Assembly (NCBI GenBank): GCA_905233285.1
Contig: CAJODY010000016.1
Coordinates: 1-54,798 of the forward strand
Source of the DNA: an uncultured Bacteroidaceae bacterium
GTDB lineage: Bacteria; Bacteroidota; Bacteroidia; Bacteroidales; Bacteroidaceae
Direction: 5' to 3'
DNA: 54,798 nt
In this document: piece after piece, positions 27,725 through 36,568 of the stretch
Position numbering within the stretch: position 1 is the stretch's first letter
Layout: each line of letters opens with the position of its first letter
The notes under the pieces: generated by a model
The model's input: the letters and a program-made list of their open reading frames with translations, nothing else
Told to the model about the DNA's origin: nothing
The model's database searches: none
Made by a program: the position numbers and the translations under genes

Positions 27725-29104
27725 TTAGAATGTGACATTGAAACCAAGGTTCAGGTTTGCGCGTCCTGAGAGGGGCAGACCCTGTTTAGCCAGTTTGCCA
27801 AGTGTGTGGTCCATACCGATGAAGAAATTGAATCCGTAAGGATGCACATTGATTACCCATCCGAAGCTTGTGCCGAATGTGGTGAATGCAAGGTTTGCAG
27901 ATGCTGAGAATGCTTTAGTTGGAGCTACGTTTGCAGAGAAACGGAAATCCGTCCAGCTATACTTGCCAGCAATGCGTGTAGTGTTCAGGAAGCCGAACTT
28001 CAGTTTGTCGTAGAACTTAGTCTTGTATTCAGCACCCCAGCTCCAGGTTGCTCCAAGAGCACGTGAACGACCGCCTGTGTCACCCTTATCCTTCAGTTCG
28101 TATAGTGATGCCAGCTCTGCTGTGAAGTCGTCCATTTCATCGGAGAAAGACTTCGTGTTGTCTCCGTCTGAAAGGTTGAATCTGTGGCTGTCAGATTCAA
28201 CTTGGTGCTCACCATCAGTCGATGCTACGAAGTTCTTACTCCAGCTAATCCATCCGAGGTCAACCAACGACATCGAAACCTTCCAGTTTTCATTAATCGT
28301 GTACTCAGCACCGAGGTCGAATGCCATACCGAATCCGCAGACACCCCACTTCGTCTTGTCAATACCTGACACATAATCGTGTTGCTGCTCGTTTCCTTCC
28401 GAACCACGCATCTTCGAATCAATCTTGTATTGTACGTCCTTGAGGCTGGTCTGTACAATAGCGTCGCTTACACCGATGAAATTATCGTTAAGCAGCTGAA
28501 GCTGACCTTTGTTTACGTTTGCATCGATGTTTCCGATACCGAACAGGAACTTAATTTTAGCACCTACACGCCATTTCTCGTCAAGCTGACGGCTGTGACC
28601 GAATGCCATCTCAACATATGCATCAGCATGTGCGTTTAAGTTCGACAAATCATAGGTCTGGTTCTCGACTCCCTGCTTTGCAACTCTTATCAGGTCGCCG
28701 GGGACATTTGCATATACGTTTTCTCTGGCATTGAGCTCAAAGGTGTTATAGCCGCCCCATGCTTTGAAGCCTGCACCCAGAATTTGCATTCTCAGGTTTT
28801 GTGTTATGCGATGTTTGTCCTTTATATTGTCAAGCACTTCGCCTGGATCTACCATTGGGTTTGTAAACAGCACGGTCTTTCCGCCACGGTTAAACAGGAT
28901 GTGTTTTACTTTCAAGTTGCTGTTCATGTTAATATCCAGATTACCTATTACTGGTATCGACACATAATTTCTATCGTTTCCTATGGCAGGGTTTATATCG
29001 TGACGGTACAGATTCCCTTCCGTATAGTAGCCCGAAAGTAGGTTTTGTGCTGTTGCAGTTGTAGCTATGCAAAGAACTGCAACCATATATATTATTCTTT
29101 TCAT
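27725..29104 (-). CDS. DUF5723-type outer-membrane protein
   Basis: A 459-residue exported protein with a clean signal peptide, MKRIIYMVAVLCIATTATAQ. The rest is rich in alternating hydrophobic and polar strands, with repeated WRVGAKIKFLFG and WKVSMSLVDLGW patterns, and ends in a phenylalanine (NLGFNVTF) as outer-membrane barrels do. It resembles the DUF5723 group of Bacteroidetes proteins, related to PorV/FadL-like barrels. The function is not known. It lies 27 bases downstream of a large lipoprotein gene in the same direction, and the two are probably one unit. Confidence 0.7.
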   Translation of the reverse strand: MKRIIYMVAVLCIATTATAQNLLSGYYTEGNLYRHDINPAIGNDRNYVSIPVIGNLDINMNSNLKVKHILFNRGGKTVLFTNPMVDPGEVLDNIKDKHRITQNLRMQILGAGFKAWGGYNTFELNARENVYANVPGDLIRVAKQGVENQTYDLSNLNAHADAYVEMAFGHSRQLDEKWRVGAKIKFLFGIGNIDANVNKGQLQLLNDNFIGVSDAIVQTSLKDVQYKIDSKMRGSEGNEQQHDYVSGIDKTKWGVCGFGMAFDLGAEYTINENWKVSMSLVDLGWISWSKNFVASTDGEHQVESDSHRFNLSDGDNTKSFSDEMDDFTAELASLYELKDKGDTGGRSRALGATWSWGAEYKTKFYDKLKFGFLNTTRIAGKYSWTDFRFSANVAPTKAFSASANLAFTTFGTSFGWVINVHPYGFNFFIGMDHTLGKLAKQGLPLSGRANLNLGFNVTF

Positions 29105-29131
29105 ACTTTTCTGTGTTTTAAAGGTTAATGG

Positions 29132-30976
29132 TTAGAGTTCTTTTTCGTAGTAGCCGGTTATGGTAGCCTTGCTGTTTTTGAGTTTAAGCTCCATGTTCGG
29201 GTTGAGGATGGCATTCGGGTCACTATTGATTATTCTAGCTTCCAATATGATGCCGTCGAGATGTTTGAATGGTGTTACCGAGCCGTCAAGTACAATCTGA
29301 ATCTTCTGACCCTGTGCCAGAGCCTTGATGGTTTCCGGGTCAGATTTCTTTCCTATTGGTTTTGCATCTAATCCTATAGGCTGTATTTGCAACGCAACAG
29401 GGAATGAAACATCTGACGTAACTTCCATGGTTATTGTCAGATTTGTAATTGTCATGGCATCTACGTCTTCGTCATTCCATCCGTCAACAGTATCGTTGTA
29501 GCAGATTTGTGTTCCTGCTGAAAGTTGCAGCGGAGAATAGAATGTGTAGCGTCCTTCAACCTTACCGAGGTCTGTACCGAGAGTGAACTTGGAAACATCC
29601 TGTGCTGGCAGTTCCGGTTCAGCTTTCACTTCAATCTTCGTCGGAATACCATCAACTACGGGGTCTTGCAGGACATCCTTCAAACCCGTATATTTCACAT
29701 ATGTGAACGGCAGTCCTGATGGGTTGTTAAATCCTTGATAGTATTTGGGTTTCGGGTCAGTTGGAGCCATTACGAACAGCTGTTCTGCGGTTGTTCCACC
29801 TGGAACCTCGAATATACCTGGAGGATCAAGTACATAATCAGAGCCGATATGGAGATTACCATTTTTGTCCTCGCGTTGCGGTGTCATCTTGAAAGTGCTT
29901 TGCAGATATACATAATCGTTAGGGCCGTATGTCTGTAAGTGGAAATTACCTACCGGGTTGTTCAGTCCGAGATAAATCTGTGGATTCTCCAGTCCCAGTT
30001 TTGTTCCTTCCTGATTCAGGAAGTCAGGCAGATTGCTAAGGTCGATTGGGTCTATATTGAAATCTTTAACCTTGTAGTTGACCTTTCCAGTGAAAGTCTC
30101 TACTACGAGGTCGTCCATCGTCGGAGCAATGTTGAAGTTGATGCTTGAAGGGAATGAACCACCTGCATTGTAAAGTTCAATTGTACCAGACTGAATCTTT
30201 ACTTGGTCAGAAATTGTAAGAGTTCCTGCCAATGGGTCGAAATCGATGTTCTGTGTATTGTCACTCTTCGTAACAGTATAATAATCTGTTATGTTCAGTG
30301 TAATTTCAATTTTTCCGCTGGAATTAGGTTTAAGATCCACTGTGCTCAGGTCAAGCAGACTGTAGTCCTTCATCGTAGGATTTGTCTCAATGAATTTACC
30401 TTGTGTTGTAGTACATTTCATACCTGCAGGGAATTCAATTTTGAGTCCTTTTATTGTAACGGCACTTGCCCATGCAATACTACCTGAAGCTGTCAAAGTG
30501 ATGGTAGTTTTCAGAGTACTGTTCACTCCCAATGTGTCTATTTCTTTAATTGACTCATCGATGTCTGTTGCATTTGCTGTGAAAATAGTTGGTGCCACTC
30601 CTATAATGGCAAATTCCGCAGTCAAACCACCTGGCAGTGTACCCGTCTGTGAGAGTACAGCCGAACTTGATCCAATCGATGGATGTGCAGTAATCTTATC
30701 GACATTGATTTCGCTTGAGTTGAACGTGCCTTCTTTCTTTACTACGTAAATTTCCTTGCCATCGACAACTTCCTTTTTGATTTCGCTGTTCTCGTCCAAA
30801 TCCAATACTTGGCTGAATGTCAGTGCGTTCAGGTTAATGGGCACAGTCAGTTTATTTGCTTGGAATCTTGCTGTCGTGTCAACATTGTTCAGGTCGTAGC
30901 TGCTGTCTGTACATGATGACACCACGATTAACGATAGGGTCGCAAGTCCGCCTATCAGAAAATGTTTGGTTTTCAT
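29132..30976 (-). CDS. Large hypothetical lipoprotein
   Basis: A 614-residue protein that I cannot assign to a named family. It has a lipoprotein signal, MKTKHFLIGGLATLSLIVVS, ending in the lipobox VSSC with Cys at about residue 22. The mature part is Ser/Thr/Asn-rich and mostly predicted beta strand, with no catalytic motif that I recognise, and looks like repeated beta-sandwich modules. It is the first gene before the DUF5723-type barrel, so a surface lipoprotein acting with that barrel is a reasonable guess. Its own promoter is visible upstream. Confidence 0.8.
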   Translation of the reverse strand: MKTKHFLIGGLATLSLIVVSSCTDSSYDLNNVDTTARFQANKLTVPINLNALTFSQVLDLDENSEIKKEVVDGKEIYVVKKEGTFNSSEINVDKITAHPSIGSSSAVLSQTGTLPGGLTAEFAIIGVAPTIFTANATDIDESIKEIDTLGVNSTLKTTITLTASGSIAWASAVTIKGLKIEFPAGMKCTTTQGKFIETNPTMKDYSLLDLSTVDLKPNSSGKIEITLNITDYYTVTKSDNTQNIDFDPLAGTLTISDQVKIQSGTIELYNAGGSFPSSINFNIAPTMDDLVVETFTGKVNYKVKDFNIDPIDLSNLPDFLNQEGTKLGLENPQIYLGLNNPVGNFHLQTYGPNDYVYLQSTFKMTPQREDKNGNLHIGSDYVLDPPGIFEVPGGTTAEQLFVMAPTDPKPKYYQGFNNPSGLPFTYVKYTGLKDVLQDPVVDGIPTKIEVKAEPELPAQDVSKFTLGTDLGKVEGRYTFYSPLQLSAGTQICYNDTVDGWNDEDVDAMTITNLTITMEVTSDVSFPVALQIQPIGLDAKPIGKKSDPETIKALAQGQKIQIVLDGSVTPFKHLDGIILEARIINSDPNAILNPNMELKLKNSKATITGYYEKEL

Positions 30977-31032
30977 AGTGTTTTTTAGAATGTTTTGGTT
31001 ATTAAAAGTTGGTTGTTAACACTTCTTATCTG

Positions 31033-31065
31033 CGAAGATATATATTTATAACATATATTTGCAAA
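31033..31065 (-). promoter_or_regulatory. Promoter of the lipoprotein/DUF5723 pair
   Basis: On the reverse strand TTTG (31062-31065), a 21-base spacer, and TATCTTCG (31033-31040), which matches TAnnTTTG at all but one position. It lies 56 bases upstream of the ATG, leaving an AT-rich leader. Confidence 0.55.
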
Positions 31066-31168
31066 AGAAAAAAGGCAAAAATTAACCCCAAGAGGAAAAT
31101 TCTTAACTTGTGAATGCTTTATAGGCAAAAATGAGAATGATATTTGCTGATTTTGCAATCTTGATGCG

Positions 31169-32698
31169 CTAATTCTTGAATGTAGTAATCGAACGTGCTT
31201 TCAGCGTTACTCCTTTGCCGTCGGTCACTCCCACATTCTTTAGGTTTTCGCCTTCTGTGTCTGATGTCCTATACATGGTGGTTTTTCCGGAATTACCCAT
31301 TCCATCGATGTTTACTTCTACATCCTTGTTTGAGTAGTTGATAGCTACCACTACTGTGCTGCCGTCCTCGTTCCTGTATGCTGACACCATCACGCCGTAT
31401 GGGTCGCCGTCGTTGCCTTCCACTTCCAGTCGTACGGCTCCGGGACGTACGAAACGGCTGTAGTTACCTACCGACCACAGCAGCTTTGAGTCTCTAACCC
31501 TGTATCCCTGTCTGCCCCTGCCGCTGCCCATCAGCAGTCCGTCGCGATAGTTGCCGCCCAGGGCTCTCCACCATTGCCAGCTGCAGGCATTGGCTGCCGT
31601 CAGGTCGTAGTGCATCACTCGAGCTACGTAAAGTGCCGTTTTCATCGTGAAGTCGTATGGTGTTCCTCCGCCAATCTCATGGTCGTTCCCCATGATGCAG
31701 AGTTCCGACATCCAGAACTTCACACCCACCTCTTTCATTGCCTTGTCCAGTCGTTTCCTTATTCCGTACAGTCCTCGCCGTTCATATCCTCTGTCCTTCG
31801 GTTTCAGCACAGGGGTATTCGTCCAGTACGAATGTCCTGCCATGATATGTGCCACGTTGGGCAGATTACCTACATAAGTATCGGTGGAATCGCTGTTCCA
31901 GAATGCCTGAATCTCGTTGCCGCGTTGCCAATCTGTGTCGTGAATGCCCAGCATACAGCGTATGTCGCTCGATTCGTTCACCATAATCTGAGTGGTCAGG
32001 CCGCGCTGCGAAAACTCCTTACTCATCTCCCGGGTAATCCTTGCTATCTCTCGGTTCGTAGCCGGAGTGCCTTCCTGCTTCGGCCCCTGCCAGTTCCAAC
32101 TGCCGTCGGGTTCGTTCACCGGACACAGATAGTCGAACTTCACGCCGTCTTCCCGTTCTATCGTTTCTACCATGTCGGCAGCATAGCGGGCAAAGTCGTC
32201 GTACATATCCTCCTTCAGGTTGAACGTACCTCCGCGTCCTGTGTTGGTGCCCAGTCCGTTTATCGTCATGCTTACAGGCGGACTGTTGAAGAATGCCAGC
32301 ATCACGGGCACACCTCTCTCCTTTGCCATCTTCAGGAAGAGTCGCTGACCCGTCTGGTTCTGGTAATACTCCGTTCGGGTGTCGCGGTTTATCTTGGCTG
32401 AGTCGCCCTGAGTGGCACTTCCTGCTCCGGCATTGAATCGCCAAATCGACAGTCCTATGCCCTTGGGGTTGCCGTCCTTGTCTGTCTCGCTCGAAAACAG
32501 CCAGTCGGCAATCTGGGTGCGCAGCGAGTCCGACCACCACGTGGCTCTCCACATGCTCCATGCGTCGCTCGCGCCGAATCCGTCAATCCGTTGCCGCTCC
32601 TCCTGTGTGATTCTGAACGTTTGGGTGTCCTTCTTCTTTGCTGTCGCAAAACTGCCTGTCAGCAAAGCAAATACAATAATAACCGATATTCTTTTCAT
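31169..32698 (-). CDS. Secreted GH30 glycoside hydrolase
   Basis: A 509-residue exported enzyme (signal MKRISVIIVFALLTGSFATA) of glycoside hydrolase family 30. The barrel shows QRIDGFGASDAWSMW at the start, the acid/base Glu196 in DYLCPVNEPDGSW and the nucleophile Glu332 in KFWMSELCIMGND, then the side beta domain (VVVAINYSNKDVEVNIDG). GH30 members include endo-beta-1,6-galactanases, xylanases and glucosylceramidases. The full set of pectin-side-chain enzymes in the window makes a beta-1,6-galactanase role plausible, but the subfamily cannot be settled by eye. It is transcribed alone, away from the HD-domain gene. Confidence 0.85.
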   Translation of the reverse strand: MKRISVIIVFALLTGSFATAKKKDTQTFRITQEERQRIDGFGASDAWSMWRATWWSDSLRTQIADWLFSSETDKDGNPKGIGLSIWRFNAGAGSATQGDSAKINRDTRTEYYQNQTGQRLFLKMAKERGVPVMLAFFNSPPVSMTINGLGTNTGRGGTFNLKEDMYDDFARYAADMVETIEREDGVKFDYLCPVNEPDGSWNWQGPKQEGTPATNREIARITREMSKEFSQRGLTTQIMVNESSDIRCMLGIHDTDWQRGNEIQAFWNSDSTDTYVGNLPNVAHIMAGHSYWTNTPVLKPKDRGYERRGLYGIRKRLDKAMKEVGVKFWMSELCIMGNDHEIGGGTPYDFTMKTALYVARVMHYDLTAANACSWQWWRALGGNYRDGLLMGSGRGRQGYRVRDSKLLWSVGNYSRFVRPGAVRLEVEGNDGDPYGVMVSAYRNEDGSTVVVAINYSNKDVEVNIDGMGNSGKTTMYRTSDTEGENLKNVGVTDGKGVTLKARSITTFKN

Positions 32699-32721
32699 AA
32701 CTCTTAGAATTTAAGGTGCTA

Positions 32722-32729
32722 CAAAGATA
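32722..32729 (-). promoter_or_regulatory. -7 box of the GH30 gene
   Basis: TATCTTTG on the reverse strand matches TAnnTTTG exactly, 23 bases before the ATG. I see no TTTG at the right distance, so the upstream box is unassigned. Confidence 0.5.
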
Positions 32730-32783
32730 GAGTATATTTTTCATTATTTGATTAATTATGTGTCCCTTTTAATTAATAATGTG

Positions 32784-32791
32784 TAACTTTG
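32784..32791 (+). promoter_or_regulatory. -7 box of the HD-domain gene
   Basis: TAACTTTG matches the -7 consensus 19 bases before the ATG at 32811. The upstream box is not evident. Together with the box at 32722-32729 it marks a divergent promoter region of about 110 bases. Confidence 0.5.
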
Positions 32792-32810
32792 CGCATCAAA
32801 AATTTTTCTC

Positions 32811-33674
32811 ATGGCAAAAGAGTATATCGTAATCAGTCGTCAGGACGGAGTGACCAGCAAGGGTTCGCCCTTCGTTTCCCTCAAATGTGCAAACCTCGAC
32901 GGAGTGGAGAACATCAGCGTGTGGGACGTACCCAAGACTTCCGGTCCCAAGGTCGGACAGCTCATCACCTTCATCAATATCCGCGACTACCAAGGGAAGA
33001 AGTCTGCCGGACAGCTCGACATCGTCCTCGGCAAATTTCCTACCGAAGACCACCCGCTCTATCCGCTCATTCCGCGTCCTATCAAGCGCAGCCAGTGGGA
33101 TGCAACCATCAGCCGTCTGCTTGAGTTCTGCACCGATGAGGCGCTGATTGCCATCATCCGGAAATACGCAGCCGAACTCTTCGACCCCTACAGCAAATAC
33201 CCTGCTGCCACCAGCGTACACCACGCCTTCCCGGGCGGACTCCTCAACCACACGTGGCAGATGCTCCATATGTTCGAAGGGCTCTATCCCGTCTATCCCT
33301 ATCAGGAAGAGATAAAACCCGAACGCATCATCGTCTCCATCCTCTTCCACGACTGGGGCAAGCTCTGCGAATACAATACCGAAGGCGAAAGCCAGGAGAA
33401 CATGTACCTGCTCGGACACATATACATGTCGGCAAACTACCTCAACGGCATACTCCGCGAGGCAGGCATCGACAAACGTGAAATCAACTTCATCATCCAT
33501 TGCGTACTGGCACACCACGGCGAACTGGAATTCGGCTCGCCCGTTACCCCATGCATACCCGAGGCATCGCTCGTCAACTTCCTCGACAACATCTCAGCCA
33601 AGGCCGACGTCTTCAAGACCACCGGCAACATGGAGAAAGCCTTCGCACTCGGAACCCACGTAGTGAAATTCTAA
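32811..33674 (+). CDS. OB-fold/HD-domain protein (YhaM-like)
   Basis: A 287-residue cytoplasmic protein with an N-terminal OB-like domain (about 1-80, EYIVISRQDGVTSKGSPFVS) and an HD metal-phosphohydrolase domain (about 120-270). Metal ligands are visible in ATSVHHAFPGGLLNHTWQM, SILFHDWGKLCEYN (His-Asp pair), HCVLAHHGELEFGSP and FLDNISAKAD. This order is that of YhaM-type 3'-5' exoribonucleases. It lies 29 bases upstream of gpmI, so the two may be co-transcribed. The RNase activity is inferred from the domain order. Confidence 0.82.
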   Translation: MAKEYIVISRQDGVTSKGSPFVSLKCANLDGVENISVWDVPKTSGPKVGQLITFINIRDYQGKKSAGQLDIVLGKFPTEDHPLYPLIPRPIKRSQWDATISRLLEFCTDEALIAIIRKYAAELFDPYSKYPAATSVHHAFPGGLLNHTWQMLHMFEGLYPVYPYQEEIKPERIIVSILFHDWGKLCEYNTEGESQENMYLLGHIYMSANYLNGILREAGIDKREINFIIHCVLAHHGELEFGSPVTPCIPEASLVNFLDNISAKADVFKTTGNMEKAFALGTHVVKF

Positions 33675-33703
33675 AAACTAACAACTAAAAACAAAATACA
33701 ACT
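33673..33703. repeat. Heptamer-like repeat between the HD gene and gpmI
   Basis: AAAAACT, AACAACT, AAAAACA and AAATACA follow with a 7-base period and fill the gap before gpmI. It is A-rich, and chance low complexity cannot be excluded for this one. Confidence 0.4.
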
Positions 33704-35239
33704 ATGGCAAAGAAAGCACTTCTTATGATTCTCGACGGATGGGGAATCGGCGACAAGGGAAAAGGTGACGTCATCTATCAGACTCCCACTCCCTACATGG
33801 ACTATCTCAACGCAACCTACCCACACTCCGAACTCCAGGCCAGTGGTGAAAACGTGGGCCTGCCCGACGGACAGATGGGTAACTCCGAAGTCGGACACCT
33901 CAACATCGGTGCCGGACGCATCGTTTATCAGGACCTCGTAAAGATTAACCGCGCATGTGCCGACAACAGCATCCTCAAGAACCCCGAAATCCAGTCGGCA
34001 TACGGCTATGCTCAGAAGACCGGACACTCCGTCCACCTCATGGGACTCACCTCTACCGGTGGCGTACACTCCAGCTTCGACCACATCCTCAAACTCGTTG
34101 ACATAGCAAAGGAATACGGAGTGAAGAACTGCTTCGTCCACTGCTTCATGGACGGACGCGACACCGACCCCAAGTCGGGTAAGGGATTCATCGCCGACCT
34201 CCAGCGCCACATCGACGAGGTAGGCGTAGGAGCCATCGCTTCCATCATCGGACGTTTCTATGCAATGGATCGCGACAAGCGTTGGGACCGCATCAAGGTA
34301 GCCTACGACCAGCTCATCGAGGGCAAGGGTCGCAAGTGTACCGATATGGTCGAAGGCGTTCAGTCGTGCTACGACTCCCACACCGAGGAGCACAAGAACA
34401 CCGACGAGTTCATGGAGCCACTCGTAAACGCAAATGTTGACGGACGCATCAAAGAGGGCGACGTAGTCATCTTCTACAACTACCGCAACGACCGCGCCAA
34501 GGAACTCACCATCGTGCTCACCCAGCAGGACATGCCGGAACAGGGCATGAAGACCATTCCGGGTCTCCAGTACTACTGCATGACTCCTTACGACGCCAGC
34601 TTCAAGGGCGTACACATACTCTTCCCGAAAGAGAACGTTGATAACACACTTGGCGAATACATCTCAAGCCTCGGACTCAAGCAGCTCCACACGGCAGAGA
34701 CAGAGAAATACGCACACGTCACCTTCTTCTTCAACGGCGGACGCGAAGCTCCGTTCGAGGGCGAAGACCGCATCCTCGTCAACTCTCCTAAGGTGGCAAC
34801 CTACGACCTCAAACCCGAGATGTCAGCCTTCGAAGTAAAGGACAAGCTCTGCGAAGCCATCAAGACTGGCAAATACGACTGGATAGTCGTTAACTTCGCC
34901 AACGGCGACATGGTAGGCCACACAGGCGTATATCCTGCAATCGAGAAGGCCGTCGTAGCCATCGACCAGTGTGTACACGACGTAGTCGAGACAGCAAAGC
35001 AGATGGACTACGAGACCATCATCATCGCCGACCACGGAAATGCAGACAACGCACTCAACCCCGACGGCACTCCGAATACAGCCCACTCCCTCAACGCCGT
35101 TCCGTTCATCTACGTAACAGAGAACAAGAACGCCCGCGTAAAGAACGGAGTGCTTGCCGACGTCGCACCTTCCATCCTCCACATTATGGGACTTCCACAG
35201 CCCAAGGAGATGACAGGCAACGACCTCATCGAAGATTAA
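33704..35239 (+). CDS. gpmI: Cofactor-independent phosphoglycerate mutase
   Basis: GpmI interconverts 3- and 2-phosphoglycerate in glycolysis and needs two manganese ions. The 511-residue protein shows [11 protein letters not shown] at the N-terminus, the phosphorylated serine Ser61 in [16 protein letters not shown], the substrate segment [26 protein letters not shown], and the C-terminal metal site [15 protein letters not shown]. Length and order are standard. A strong terminator follows. The codons are unusually rich in third-position C, as expected for a highly expressed gene. Confidence 0.97.
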   Translation: MAKKALLMILDGWGIGDKGKGDVIYQTPTPYMDYLNATYPHSELQASGENVGLPDGQMGNSEVGHLNIGAGRIVYQDLVKINRACADNSILKNPEIQSAYGYAQKTGHSVHLMGLTSTGGVHSSFDHILKLVDIAKEYGVKNCFVHCFMDGRDTDPKSGKGFIADLQRHIDEVGVGAIASIIGRFYAMDRDKRWDRIKVAYDQLIEGKGRKCTDMVEGVQSCYDSHTEEHKNTDEFMEPLVNANVDGRIKEGDVVIFYNYRNDRAKELTIVLTQQDMPEQGMKTIPGLQYYCMTPYDASFKGVHILFPKENVDNTLGEYISSLGLKQLHTAETEKYAHVTFFFNGGREAPFEGEDRILVNSPKVATYDLKPEMSAFEVKDKLCEAIKTGKYDWIVVNFANGDMVGHTGVYPAIEKAVVAIDQCVHDVVETAKQMDYETIIIADHGNADNALNPDGTPNTAHSLNAVPFIYVTENKNARVKNGVLADVAPSILHIMGLPQPKEMTGNDLIED

Positions 35240-35241
35240 AT

Positions 35242-35270
35242 CATTGACCATTGAACATTGACCATTGATG
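35242..35270. repeat. Heptamer tandem repeat after gpmI
   Basis: CATTGAC, CATTGAA, CATTGAC and CATTGAT follow without gaps, a 7-base period, starting three bases after the gpmI stop and ending before the terminator. Confidence 0.75.
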
Positions 35271-35277
35271 GTCTTAT

Positions 35278-35308
35278 AGAGTGACTTCAGAACGAAGTCA
35301 CTCTTTTT
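35278..35308 (+). terminator. Terminator of gpmI
   Basis: AGAGTGACTTC (35278-35288) and GAAGTCACTCT (35294-35304) form a perfect 11-base stem with a 5-base loop, followed by a T-run to 35308. Confidence 0.9.
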
Positions 35309-35389
35309 GTTATTTCATACTTTATGCTCATGTTTATGTTATTGTATATGCAAGTTTTTAATTAAATTAAAAAGTATTTGACATAATAA

Positions 35390-35421
35390 TTTGGAATATA
35401 AAAAACAAACATGTACTTTTG
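35390..35421 (+). promoter_or_regulatory. Promoter of the candidate structured RNA
   Basis: TTTG at 35390-35393, a 20-base spacer, and TACTTTTG at 35414-35421: both boxes match the Bacteroidetes consensus exactly. Transcription should start at about 35425-35428, right where the first hairpin of the RNA begins. No coding start lies within 230 bases downstream. Confidence 0.8.
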
Positions 35422-35425
35422 TAGC

Positions 35426-35600
35426 GCATTAAGTTTTAAATTAATGCATTTTGCTCAATCGCTCTCGAATCACCACCTCGAAATGATGCGAGCAAAAGAA
35501 TATACATTGGGAACGTGCCGTATATGGCGCGGACTTAACCCATAGTATATTCGGCTTGTGGTGAGCCAGAGAGCGTATGGCGAGGGTCTGCGCTTTTGTT
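35426..35600 (+). ncRNA. Candidate structured RNA of unknown class
   Basis: Several perfect stems lie behind an exact promoter. They are: GCATTAA/TTAATGC (35426-35432 with 35441-35447); CGCTCTC/GAGAGCG (35460-35466 with 35569-35575); CACCAC/GTGGTG (35471-35476 with 35558-35563); GAATATAC/GTATATTC (35498-35505 with 35545-35552); TGGG/CCCA (35508-35511 with 35539-35542); CGTGCC/GGCGCG (35514-35519 with 35526-35531, one G-U). TTTTGCTC (35449-35456) also pairs perfectly with GAGCAAAA (35490-35497), which crosses the first long stem as a pseudoknot or competes with it. The 3' end is T-rich (35594-35605). It could be a free RNA or the leader of the next gene. It is not a tRNA or tmRNA by eye. 6S RNA is an alternative, but the internal bubble is lopsided for that class. 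Confidence 0.5.
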
Positions 35601-35660
35601 ATTTAAGGCAGTTGCGCAGAAAAAATGCAATATTGTACAACAACTTAAATAATAGTGATT

Positions 35661-36230
35661 ATGAAAACAAAACTTTTATTTTTAATACTGGCTTTTACTG
35701 TTATGAGTATGAGTAGTATAGCTCAATCTATTGTAAACTTTCATGTAACTGAAGATGGAACATTTAAAACGAGCGATGGTGCAGACTTTGTTATTGTAAC
35801 ATATGAAGGAAAAGATGCCCATCAGATATTTCAAGAACTTGCTGCAAATGTGGGGTCGATTTATAACAATCCATCAAAAGTGATGTCTGTCGTTGATGAT
35901 ATTTCTATCAAAATCCGGGCATTAGATGATTTTCTTACAAATAGTACGATGGGAATTCCCGTTGGGACGTGGCGAGGTTACTACCAACTTGAATTTAGAA
36001 TAAAAGATGGACGTGTCCGCGTTGAAGCACCTCTTATAGAGCCGTATTTCCATGATTCCAACTATACAAAACCAAATAAAAGTTATACAAAATATGCAAA
36101 AGGACTTTTCAAGAATGGCGAAGTTAAAGACAACAAGAAGAAAGAATATTATAGGCTTAATTATATGATGAATAGCACAATCAACGCAATACTTGGAAGT
36201 ACAAAGACCAAAGAAGAAATAGATTGGTAA
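35661..36230 (+). CDS. Small secreted protein, DUF4468-like at best
   Basis: A 189-residue protein with a signal peptide (MKTKLLFLILAFTVMSMSSIAQ). An upstream in-frame GTG at 35655 is less likely as the start. The mature part has one alpha/beta domain: VNFHVTEDGTFKTSDGADF, then KDAHQIFQELAANVGSIY, and a basic tail. The layout recalls the DUF4468 TBP-like domain found in Bacteroidetes secreted proteins, but I am not sure of the assignment. The gene is markedly AT-richer than gpmI, with many A/T-ending codons, suggesting transfer. It lies 60 bases behind the candidate structured RNA, and no separate promoter is evident. Confidence 0.65.
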   Translation: MKTKLLFLILAFTVMSMSSIAQSIVNFHVTEDGTFKTSDGADFVIVTYEGKDAHQIFQELAANVGSIYNNPSKVMSVVDDISIKIRALDDFLTNSTMGIPVGTWRGYYQLEFRIKDGRVRVEAPLIEPYFHDSNYTKPNKSYTKYAKGLFKNGEVKDNKKKEYYRLNYMMNSTINAILGSTKTKEEIDW

Positions 36231-36351
36231 ACACCTGTAAATAATTTATCCTTATGTTTTTTATTAATGGTCTCATCGGGTGTAAGTCACTTCGACGAAG
36301 TCTGTACGTTTCGCCTCCTATGCTTTATTGTTTTTACATATCAGCCTTAAT

Positions 36352-36455
36352 ATAAAATCGCGAGGGGAATAAAAATAATCCCTATGGGATTTTTATTAAT
36401 CGCTATGGGATTATTAAAAATACCTACGGGATTATTTCTTCCTACTGGGACGTGA
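36352..36455 (+). repeat. Dispersed 104-base palindrome-rich repeat, copy 2
   Basis: Same ends (ATAAAATCGC and TACTGGGACGTGA), length and orientation as the copy at 15111-15214, with diverged interior boxes of the ATCCC/GGGAT type. The 338 bases between the stop at 36230 and the toxin remnant contain this copy, an 8-G run at 36474-36481 and a hairpin repeat, with no coding frame. Confidence 0.7.
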
Positions 36456-36490
36456 GAAAGTATTATGTGTGAAGGGGGGGGACTACCGGA

Positions 36491-36552
36491 ATACAAAACA
36501 CTCGCATCGGGAACCTACCTGGTGCGAGTGTTGTATATATAAATAATGTGTA
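36491..36552. repeat. Hairpin repeat, copy 1
   Basis: A 62-base unit with stem AACACTCGCA/TGCGAGTGTT around the loop TCGGGAACCTACCTGG. A copy of equal length and orientation lies at 36987-37048. It sits just past the stop of the toxin remnant and could act as its terminator. Confidence 0.75.
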
Positions 36553-36568
36553 GGGCGAGAATGGGTGT

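Noticed and set aside
35426-35600. Retron ncRNA or tRNA
   Set aside because: No reverse transcriptase gene follows, and no cloverleaf or CCA-type end can be drawn.
35661-36230. Accessory protein of a phage or defence system
   Set aside because: It has a plain signal peptide and no defence-related motif, and its neighbours do not include an effector.
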